Shown: in pieces, positions 55,639 through 64,000 of the stretch | Numbering within the stretch: position 1 is the first letter of the stretch | How the letters are laid out: every line of letters starts with the position of its first letter | Assembly (NCBI GenBank): GCA_024364735.1 | Contig: JAGFNQ010007665.1 | Location: 137,508-201,507 of the forward strand | Reading direction: 5' to 3' | Length of the DNA stretch: 64,000 nucleotides | From: Boesenbergia rotunda | Lineage: Eukaryota; Streptophyta; Magnoliopsida; Zingiberales; Zingiberaceae | The notes under the pieces: model-generated | Databases searched by the model: none | The model's input: only the letters and a program-made list of their open reading frames with translations | Told to the model about the DNA's origin: nothing | Program-made: the position numbers and the translations under genes

Positions 55639-58409
55639 TGTCACGACCCCAGAGGCACATGCTTACTCGAAAATCGAGCAGCATCTCCCCTGTACAGCGG
55701 ACAAGTTGGGGCAATAATACATATACTCCAAAGTCAAAAGATGGCTCAGCCATCATAACAGGAATAAAATATTACCACGCAGTTATAAATATAACGGGTG
55801 GCTCAGCCACCTTAAACATAAAAGAAACTACAATCCAAAGAGAACTCAAATGTCTCTGATAACGACAAAACCTGATAACAAATAAAATGCAACTTTACCA
55901 AGTACTGAAAACAAAACAACTAAACCAAATACGGAAAAATAACTCAACTATGGGGACTGGCAACTGGATCCTCTCCTGGCTCCTAGAAAAGCAACTACCT
56001 GCTATCTGAAACAAAATGAGAAAGCAGGGGTGGTGAGTTTGGGCAGACGCTGCGGGTATATGAGTAGACAATAAGCATGGAACAACAAAAGGTATAATAA
56101 GTAGAGAACCAACAGGGTACAGTCTATAAGGAATATAGGAATACCTAAACATGCATAACATATATAGAACAACATGTTATAAAACCGAATAACAACTAAG
56201 CAGGTATAAAACAACGCGACAATAATAAATTTAGCATATATATGTATGTCAACCAAGTGCATCAATCATAGCTCATATAAACGCATCAAACACAAGAAAA
56301 TGCATAAATGAAATACGTATGCATATGATGCAATGACATGTGTCACCCTTGACGCCAGTCAAGCCGCCAACACATCTCATATGTGTGACCGAGTGGGTAG
56401 AGCTGTGACAACTGTACGCACTCCAACAAATACCACAGAAAGGTGTGGTTGAGTGGATAGGATGCTGGGGAGCCAACACTCCAAAACCCCGATATATAGG
56501 GGGAGCCACCAACAGCTCTAGTATCCCTCAAAAACAACGATGAGGGTGTCACTATTTGCCTACAGCTGCAACATGTGTGGCATAACAGGACAGTTGCTCA
56601 CACACTAGCAACTACCACGACAACAAGTGGTTGAGTGAATCGAGCAACTAAATGACTAACGATGGCTTAACCATATGGAAGTCCAACAGTCGTTAGTATG
56701 CAACGTGCAGATATGGTGCATGCTTCAAGATGCACGAACAACCAGAGAAACAACGATGCAATAAAATTCAACAAGTAAACGTTGCATCAATGCAACCAAC
56801 CAGAAATCGAAAACCAACGATTATGCACCTACACTACTAGGTAGGATATTTCTAATGCCAAATAAACCTATCTGTGTTTAATGGACTTCTAAGTACTCGC
56901 GTACAAGCGGCACTTTACAGAACAGAAAACCAACAGGGGACTGTACGGATACGAATTTTGAATACTCGAAGATCAACGAAGAATAAGTATCAACGGTGTT
57001 AAAATAACAAACAACAAGGAATAAGGTCAAGCAACCTAGTAGACATAAAATAGTCATGCTTTAAGGTAAAAAAAACTATACGAGTACAAAGGAGAAGTAC
57101 CCGCCTTTTATGTAGAAGTTTGTAAACAAAGAGGACCTTCCACGATCCACTGACGAGTCCAAATCAAGGTCTTGTATCAAGGACATAAATTTAGCTATTT
57201 TCACAGATAATGTCTAGCTAATTACACTAAATAAAACACATAATTAGATTCATTCTAATTGTCCCATTTAAATAAATTCAAAATCAACAGGGAATTCCTA
57301 TACCATGAACACTAACTGCTGTTCGCTTGTTATATGCATAAACATATCGCTTCATAGGCAATATAACTATACAATATGGTGCTAGCTACAAGCAGACGAC
57401 GCTACACATATACTACTACCACAGATACTCATACGCTAACAAACTCACTTCAAGTTCACAACGTAATTTCACTCTCATACATTATCTACAACACAACTAA
57501 TTGAGTTTTATTATTACTATCGCAACTCCTAATCTCGCAAATCTCGCACTCATACATCTAATTACACTCTTTATTCTAAACGTATCTTAGCTAATGAATA
57601 TCTGCACAGAAGGTCTCAAACACTACCAATTGCTAATATACTAATGAAGTCCAGCTCAAACGGTCTCTTTGCTACAATTACGCTGCTAACGTAAACAATC
57701 TTTTATGAATAAACAACTCTAGAAAAACACACTTCACAAAAATATGCATAATATTAAATATCAAAACGACAAGCCATAGTTGTAGTTTGAGCACATCTCA
57801 ACACATAAGAACCCCTTTCTACTTATAACACTAAACGTAACGCTCAACTTAATCATTGGTTTGCCATCAAAGGAGTAATCAAATCAATAATCAGTTTCAT
57901 CTATCCTGACCTAAATAATGATAACACCAATTCGTCGAAAATCTCACCGGAATTCATCCTTACCTCGGTGGCTACCAGGATATCCCGCGTGGAGCAAAAG
58001 GTCGCGGCACAACCTCTGTAGTGGGGAGGAGAGGTCGACTGCAGTCTGTGGTCGGGAGAAAGAGGGATCGCGTCGCTGCTCTCGCTCGTGGCCGAAGAAG
58101 AGAGGCGGCGATCGGGGTGTTCGCGTGAGGGAGAAGAGGAAGGAGATCTCGTGGCTAGGGTTCGCGAGCGTGGCGTCAGCTAGGGCTCAGCGGCGTCGCT
58201 CATGAGAAACCACCTCTGGGATCGAACAAGTCGACGCAGAGAGGGAAGAGGGGATCGGGTGAGTTTAGGGCACGAGGCTGAGGGATTTAAGGATTTTATA
58301 ACTGTTTTTGACTTTTTGCGAATAAACCCTCAAAGTTCAGTAAATACCAACTAGGTCCCTATTTTCTGAATTTTTCTATTTAACCCCCCCTGAGACTCGG
58401 TATTTAACA
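55639..58409 (-). mobile_element. E4: solo LTR of the E family
   Basis: 2771 bases, TG...CA, inverted relative to E. Perfect TSD ATTAG at 55634-55638 and 58410-58414. It has no internal sequence. It is more diverged from the E LTRs than these are from each other, and it independently fixes the LTR ends of the family. Confidence 0.95.
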
Positions 58410-58414
58410 ATTAG

Positions 58415-59044
58415 TTGCTACACACAATACTAGTATTACTGTAGTACTTCTTGTCCTGTGATCCCTCGGTTGCCTCTTGCAATCTTCTTCGATTTTCACA
58501 GACCTGTAAACTACTAAACATGTTGCCTTGGTTATGGTGGGAGGAGGCGATGGAAGAGGTTGAAGGAAGGGGATCATCTCCGGGGATTTTGTGTTACGGC
58601 GGTGTGCGGAAAAGAGAAGGCATAAGGCAAATAATTATGTTTAACTAATTATATAATTTTTATTAATAAATTAATATTGACGTTTATTAAATATGTCAGA
58701 ATAAAGGGTTTAATTTGATATTTATTTTTCAAAAAAAAATATATTTTTGATAAGCATTCTGATATGATATTTATCATGATACATCGTAATAGATTAATTT
58801 TCTTATAATGAAATCATCATCATCACTCGAGCTCTCCGAGCTCCATCGGGTGTTTTACACACGTCTATGTACACTCAGATATTCATTTCAAACACTTTGC
58901 AAAAATCTTAACTTAAACACTTTACACAAATATATAACCCAAAGTCAAACCCAACCACAAGGAGTACGATTACACTAACATGTGTAACTTTTTCATAGTT
59001 TACTTTATGTTTGTGTTATATATAAAAGGTTCAAGACAAGATAA
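58415..59044. other. AT-rich stretch between E4 and hAT2
   Basis: No gene recognised; frame 58451-58648 has no known motif. Contains the expected location of the missing hAT2 5' half but no TAGACCCGACC end. Confidence 0.5.
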
Positions 59045-60127
59045 AAGTTAGCTATATTAGCTATGAAAATTAAATGGAAAAAATATTTTTATTCTATTCC
59101 TGAAATTTATTTAATTACATTTGCTTTAGATCCTAGATTTAAATTAGAAGTTTTACTAGAAATGCTAACTTTATATTATGACGCATTAATTCCTATTAAG
59201 GATTCTTCCTCTCCGGATCTAACTAATATTGTATATAATATTAAAAATTATTTATATGATCTTTATAATCAATATTATGTTAAATATGGAACACAAACTA
59301 ATATTTCTGAAACACAACAACCTACTACTACTAATTTGAAACTTACAAAAGCTCAACTTTTATTAAAAGAACGGACGAAATGTCCACGAGGATCCTCAAG
59401 TTCCGCACAGGAACTTGAGAATTATTTTACGACTTCTTTTGATTTTATTGAAGCAGATAGCGAAGACTTCGACATCTTGAAGTGGTGGTCACAGAAGGCT
59501 CAAAGCTTTCCCGTTCTCTCCGTGATCGCAAAAGAAATTTTAGCTTCTCCAATGTCGACTGTTGCTGTGGAGCAGACGTTCAGTGCCGGCGGCAACATAT
59601 TAGATGAACGACGATCAACTATGTCTCCCGACTCATTGGAAGCTCAAGCATTACTTGATGATTGGACCAGAGCCGAGAAGCGAATCCAAGGAATGCAACT
59701 TTCAGAAGACGAAGTCGAAGAATTTGATACCGAAGGAACAAATACAACGGGAACGGGAGGAAATGCAAGTGAGTGAGAAAGGGTAAAAATGTAAAAAATG
59801 TAAAAAAATGTAAAAGGGTAAAAATGTAAAAGAACTACGTGGGCTTTGATTCCCCTATACCCTAAGGGGATACGTAGGCAACTTATATAAGTGCAAGCAC
59901 TTTTTTAATAAAATTTATTTTTTTAATTTTATTTTTAATTTTTAATTTTTTTAATATAATAATCTTGAACCGTGGCGAACCGTGGCGAACCGTGAACCGG
60001 ACCGTGAACCGGCGGTTCCGATCCGTGAACAGTAACCGTCTTGGGCGGTTAAGGTTAAGGGTCGACCTCCCACGAACCGTCGAACCGGCGGTTCCGAACC
60101 GTCTGTTCCGAACCGTGGTCGGGTCTA
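59045..60127 (+). mobile_element. hAT2: 5'-truncated hAT transposon
   Basis: Same family as hAT1. Homology starts near 59045 in the C-terminal half of the transposase and ends with the TIR TGGTCGGGTCTA at 60116-60127. The left TIR and the BED finger are missing. Includes a TGTAAAA simple repeat (59780-59830) and the CGGTTC/GAACCG-rich subterminal zone (59970-60115). Confidence 0.9.
59063..59776 (+). pseudogene. hAT2 transposase, C-terminal half
   Basis: 237 codons open from the ATG at 59063, but homology runs a few codons further upstream (LAILAM), so this ATG is internal. DUF4413-like segment (KWKKYFYSIPEIYLITFALD, DPRFKLEVL), then the hAT dimerisation domain (LENYFTTSFDF, DSEDFDILKWWSQKAQSFPV, STVAVEQTFSAGGNILDERR, LLDDWTRAEKRIQ) and an acidic Thr/Gly tail. 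No DNA-binding finger or catalytic core upstream, so it cannot be a working transposase; the intact dimerisation domain could still be made if transcribed. Confidence 0.9.
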
Positions 60128-60128
60128 G

Positions 60129-61347
60129 TCAGGACTGAAGCAGTTGCATAAGCTCGGCGTGTCGCTCTGCTGCTATCCGGCCCATCTCTGAATATCGGGT
60201 GTCCGACTCCTCTCGAAACGTCTGGATCTGGGTCCAGAGACGGTGAACCTCTGTCTCGAGGAGAATCAATCTCTAATCTGTCGAGAGTGGAGGTGGTGGT
60301 GGATCATGCTGAGGTGGATCCTCCTCTAATGCACCCTTGATCTCTGCAAGTGGGACGTCCTCGTCCTCCATATCATCGGTTGGTCCCGCTCCCCTACCCC
60401 GCTTCCAGGCCAGGACCCCGTTATTACTAACCTCTAACCCAGCTAAGGAAAAGTTCCTAAATCCTATTTCGTTGCTTTCGGTCATCTGGGTGACATAACC
60501 CCTAAGGACATTGCATCCAAAGCATACAAATATCGAAGTCAGAAGTGGTAGTATGGAGTGTGCACTCTCCTATGGGTAGAGATGTTGGACGCATAAGTGA
60601 TGGCATGAAAGATAAGAAGTCCTATGTCTATATCCAGATGATGAATAAAAGCATACATCATGAAAGTGTGGAAGGGCCTCATCATAGCGATATCCCTAGT
60701 GGTGATAGGTAGAACACAATAAAGAAAAACTCGATAAAGAGCATAGTATTGGGGCTGCTGCTGCAGCTGCAGCTGCATGGAGCTGAAAGTGGAGATGGTG
60801 GGGTCTCTCTCACCCTCAAAGAAGTAAGTAATAAGGGTGTCTAGGGTAATATGGGAGTAAGGATCAACAAAAGGATCATCCCTAGGTGGATAGGATAAGA
60901 AAGTAGAATCAGATGGACGTAACTCAAAATGCTGGGTGAATAATGTAGGAGATATGATAAAATCAATCTGCTGGACACGAGTAGAGTAATGGGTGTCATC
61001 TAATTTGACCAAGTTATTGTAAAATTCTGTACACAGGACCACATCTATAAAATCACTGCAGTAGACAAGATGGTCTAAGTGGTAGTGATGGATAACATCC
61101 ATGGTGATAGGGCAGTAGGTCTCAAAGAATTTCCTATGAAGATAGTGACAATCTAATGGTATATAGGTGGTCTGCTCAAAGAGATCCTGAAGAGACAAGG
61201 AGGTGAATCTAGGGTCTATACTAGGCAGGGTAGTAGGTCCAGTCTGGGCAATGCGACGTATACTAATTTTGACAAAAACATAGTAATAGTAAGAATAAAA
61301 AAATAGAAATTAAGAGTAGAATTTAGAATATACCATCTTTGAGGCAT
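60129..61347 (-). pseudogene. Accessory gene of element F, spliced model, broken
   Basis: Model: exon 1 61347-61334 (ATGCCTCAAAGATG), donor GTATAT, 71-base T-rich intron, acceptor TTAG at 61263-61264, exon 2 from 61262; the splice keeps frame. The core (61198-60539) has FFETYCPITMDV, TEFYNNLVKLDD, ITYFFEGERD, LYCVLPITTRDIAMMRPF and FIHHLDIDIGLLIFHA. After a stop at 60539-60541, one frameshift leads to MTESNEIGFRNFSL, GVLAWKRGRGAG and an acidic Pro-rich part. A further TAG at 60273-60275 is followed in frame by a coiled-coil-like tail (ETEVHRLWTQIQTFREE) ending in TGA at 60129-60131. Homologous along its length to 31377-33059. Likely nuclear by the basic N-terminus; role unknown. A low-complexity Gln run (QLQLQQQPQ) is present. 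Confidence 0.7.
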
Positions 61348-61482
61348 GTCGAAAGCAAGGAAGGAAGATCCTGGGTTGTTGGCTTCGTTTTGGCAGGGGT
61401 TCGAGAGAGAAAATGAGAGAAAGGGGAGGAGAGGAAGTGGATTAGGGCACCTTGGTCATTTCTGTTTGGCGCGCATGAGGAA

Positions 61483-61690
61483 GTTTATATAGAGGGAACT
61501 CGGGTGCCTGAGTTGGATTTAGGGCACCTGAATACCAGGCGCCTTAGTTGACTAGGACACCCTGGTCAGTGATTTCGCCCCTGGTTTTCAAAAAAATAGG
61601 GGCAAGTTTCAAGAACATGCATGAAGTCATGTGCCAGAATCTTCGATTTGCGATCAGGCGCCTGAGTAGGATTCAGGCGCCTGAATTGGG
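61483..61690 (-). promoter_or_regulatory. Putative promoter of F accessory gene: TATA box and CAGGCGCCTG palindromes
   Basis: CTCTATATAAAC on the minus strand at 61483-61494, about 136 bases before the exon 1 ATG. Upstream of it are CAGGCGCCTT (61536-61545) and the perfect palindrome CAGGCGCCTG at 61655-61664 and 61674-61683, plus related GGGTGCCTGA / GGGCACCTGA words at 61502-61532. Confidence 0.55.
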
Positions 61691-61739
61691 TTTTAGGGCT
61701 CAGTGAGAGTTTTGTCAACGTTTGAGTTAAAAGCAATTT

Positions 61740-62100
61740 TAACTGGTTGAGATAGAGAGATTTAAAAAAGATGGAAAAAAAATTTTGAATAGAATTTGAG
61801 TTTAAAAAAATAGGTTAAATAGAAATTTTGAAAAAAAAATTGGTGGAAGAGTTAAACAATTTTTTTTAAAAAAAAAGTTAAGTGAAAAAGAAATTTTTAG
61901 AAAAAAAATTAAGTTAAAAAACATTAGAAAAAAATTAAGTTAAACAGAAATTTTGAAAAAGAAATTTTTGGAAGAAGAGTTAAATAGATTTTTTTTAAAA
62001 AAAAATGTTAAGTGAAAAAGAAATTTTTAGAAACAAAATTAAGTGAAAAAGAAATTTTTCGAAACAGAATTAAGTGAATAGAAAATTTGACAAGCACAAA
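61740..62100. repeat. A-rich tandem repeats in F
   Basis: Diverged units of the kind AAGTGAAAAAGAAATTTTTAG, no coding potential. Confidence 0.75.
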
Positions 62101-62344
62101 CAAATCTTAATTCATTTTAGTTTGGGCTAACGAACTTAGTGACAAGTTGGTTTACCTGCTTCAATTGGTTGGGTTTGATTTATTTTAAGTTCTAAACTTC
62201 TCAACCATTTCTAAGTGACAAGGCAGGGATCCTTATTTATTTTATGAGATAATTTCAATTTTATCTTGAAGTTAGGTTGAATCTAAGATATGATTGAAAC
62301 TTGAGTTAGATTCAGATTTAAGAATTAGTAATTTAGAAATATAT

Positions 62345-62640
62345 TTCAATAATTGGCTTCCAGGTCTTGGCGAGGCACAGAGGCCTTCTTTGGCCTTAGC
62401 TTTATTAGATCAACAATCCTTTACTAGACAAGGCCGCATAATGAAATAATATTTTTAAATTCCTCGTTCAGAAATCCTGGTCTAACTAGTCGAGGATGTG
62501 GCGAGGTAGCTTCGGCTAGTTCTACCGGACTAAGAAGATCAAATAGGAGACGTCTTCTCTTACTTGACTCCCCAGACGCCTTTCCTAACGTACTATCAGC
62601 TTGTACTAGGTTGTGCAAGTTTCACTCAGATCTGGTCCTT
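62345..62640. repeat. Conserved non-coding block shared by F and H
   Basis: Counterpart of 3540-3800; see there. Minus-strand frame 62424-62618 is not kept in H. Confidence 0.75.
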
Positions 62641-63362
62641 CACTAACCATTTCTAATCCTAAGCAAAGATAATAAAGAAAATAAACAAACATCATATAAG
62701 GTATTCAATAAAAGCTACCTACCACATGAATAGTCTTTTTATTTGCTCCCCTTGGATCATATCCTCAATATTGTCTATTTAAATAATGGATATAAACCTT
62801 AGGGACCCAATATTGATTTGGTCCAGTTTGATTAGTCAAGCTTAATTTGGGGACCTATGCTTGGACTCGGGTGCTAGGGCGGTTCACTACTGAATAATAA
62901 GACCTAAATCGCGAATTGGTCTTAAATCCAATTCTGAATCGATTTAGAACAAACTTCTGTTTTCCAAGAATCGGATCAAGATTCCTGGAACCCAGTGTAA
63001 ATTGTTCCAAATTTGCTTTGAGTTCTTTGACTTGAGCTTTCAGAGGGAAATTCTCTTCCTCAAGTCTTTGGACTTGAGTTGAGGTTTCTTCTTAAACTTG
63101 CTCAGTCAAAAAACTCGAGCTAGTCTCTTCCTTAAGGAGTTTTACCTCCTCTCGGAGAGACATGACCCGGTCATGAGACTTAGCCAGTTTGCGAGATAGA
63201 TAAGAAATAAGATTATAAAGATCCGATTCAGAATAACCTGTTACCTTGAGTTAGCCTGTTTCTGACAGTGAGATGGTTCCGTGCTCTGTTTCTTCTTCCG
63301 ATTCGGAGTCGATGCCGATCTCATCTTGGGTCATTTACATGAGGAGGTTGGAGTTCGTAGGT
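62641..63362. other. Stretch between the shared block and gag of F
   Basis: No complete gene. Minus-strand text near 62990-63200 resembles a Gag coiled-coil region (Leu/Glu/Lys-rich) in broken frames and is probably the decayed Gag C-terminus. Confidence 0.5.
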
Positions 63363-63994
63363 TCATCCTCCTCTGATTCCGAAGACGAATCGTCCCAGGT
63401 TGCTTGCAACACCTTCTTCCTCCGTTGCATTTTTTGTCTCTTTTGCGTTTGGGCATTCAGATTTGAAGTGCCCCTTCATTCCACACCCATAACAAGTGAT
63501 GCCCGCCTTGTTCTTTGATCCAGCCGGATTGTCCTTTGACTGTCCCATCTTCTTCTTCTTTTGAGCTTTTTGAGCTTTGAACAACTTCCGAACGACATTC
63601 ACATGCTTCGCAAGTTCTTCTTCTTCCGATTCCGAGTCAAAATTCAGTTCTGGTTCTGGTGCCTTCTTCTTGATTTTTCCTGCAATTAAAGCTACATCTT
63701 CCTCTGCAAGTGCACCGTTAATCTGCTCATATAATTCAAATTCAAAAAATAGTTCCTTTAATTTTATTTTAGATAAATCCTTAGAAACATTGTAAGCATC
63801 GACCATCGATGCCCACAGTGAGTTTCTAGGGAATGAGTTCAAGGTATACATGATCAGATCCCTATTTTCAATTGTGTGCCTGATGATGTGGAGCTTGCTC
63901 ATGATTTCTTTTATCTAGGCATGCAGTTGGGAAGCAGTTTCTCTGTCCTACATATTTAAATTATACAATTTATTAAATAATAAATCTCGACGAC
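63363..63994 (-). pseudogene. Gag of element F, partial and broken
   Basis: Frame open from 63902 to 63363 and continuing in the same frame to the window edge past two TAG stops (about 63915-63917 and 63948-63950). UBN2-like Gag part (MYTLNSFPRNSLWASMVDAY, KDLSKIKLKELFFEFELYEQ), Lys/Glu stretch, CCHC knuckle CYGCGMKGHFKSEC. Closely parallels B gag (LKSFPRNALWSSMV, CFECGRKGHFKNEC), supporting Sirevirus affinity. The knuckle is followed by a short tail and a stop at 63363; the coiled coil expected next is in broken frames. Confidence 0.9.
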
Positions 63995-64000
63995 TTACCT

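Larger units (their letters stand above)
60128..63994 (-). mobile_element. Element F: pol-less Sirevirus-like element, incomplete
   Basis: Minus orientation: gag (63994 to 63363), unrecognised stretch, block shared with H (62640-62345), A/T-rich repeats, palindromes, TATA box and accessory gene (61347 to 60129). No protease, integrase or RT between gag and accessory gene. LTRs are not in the window; the left side is cut by hAT2. Confidence 0.75.

Overview
This is nuclear DNA of a flowering plant, probably a monocot (a Zingiberales source is possible but not shown). No host gene, rRNA, tRNA or CRISPR array is recognisable. Nearly the whole window is transposable elements: Ty1/copia LTR retrotransposons, several with Sirevirus hallmarks, a family of about 2.7 kb LTRs, and two hAT DNA transposons. 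They are nested at least four deep. All coding regions carry stops, frameshifts or deletions, so the window reads as a decaying transposon graveyard. Letters H, J, E, A, B, C, D, G, F are names used only in this annotation.

Layout: H (1-7398, minus) is an LTR element without pol; its left LTR is cut by the window edge. J (7399-7973) is the tail of another LTR plus its primer-binding site. E (from 7974, plus) begins in J and has a 5' LTR, a 4.5 kb non-coding internal part and a 3' LTR. Copia element A (9080-18899, plus) sits in the 5' LTR of E with TSD TACAG. Sirevirus-like element B (26453-41281, minus) sits in the 3' LTR of E with TSD AGAAG, and solo LTR C (27382-29636) sits in an LTR of B. 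Element D (42593-47420, same family as A) interrupts the 3' LTR of E and stops at a single N (47421). Beyond the N there is a different partial copy of the E LTR (47422-48565). hAT1 (48614-55485) is split by LTR insertion G (51444-55478, TSD GGGTC). E4 (55639-58409, minus) is a solo E-type LTR with TSD ATTAG. A 5'-truncated hAT2 (about 59045-60127) abuts F (60128-63994, minus), a second pol-less Sirevirus-like element running off the right edge.

Best candidate for something under-described: B and F each carry, in sense orientation downstream of gag (and of pol in B), a related accessory gene. In both it can be modelled as an 11-14 nt first exon, an intron and a long second exon. Directly upstream of each accessory gene lie arrays of short palindromes (GATCGGTC/GACCGATC in B, CAGGCGCCTG in F), and in F a TATA box. 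The same palindrome classes occur in U3 of the LTRs of B and H, next to a second array of hairpin minisatellites whose stems vary in a compensatory way. H also has five diverged copies of a polypurine-tract-plus-hairpin module. Together these suggest a shared cis-acting hairpin system in this group of elements; function is inference.

Genes in working order: in A and B the order is gag, protease, integrase, reverse transcriptase, RNase H, as in Ty1/copia. Both reverse transcriptases have an altered YVDD box (YVDE in A, YVND in B), and all frames are broken, so neither is expected to move on its own.
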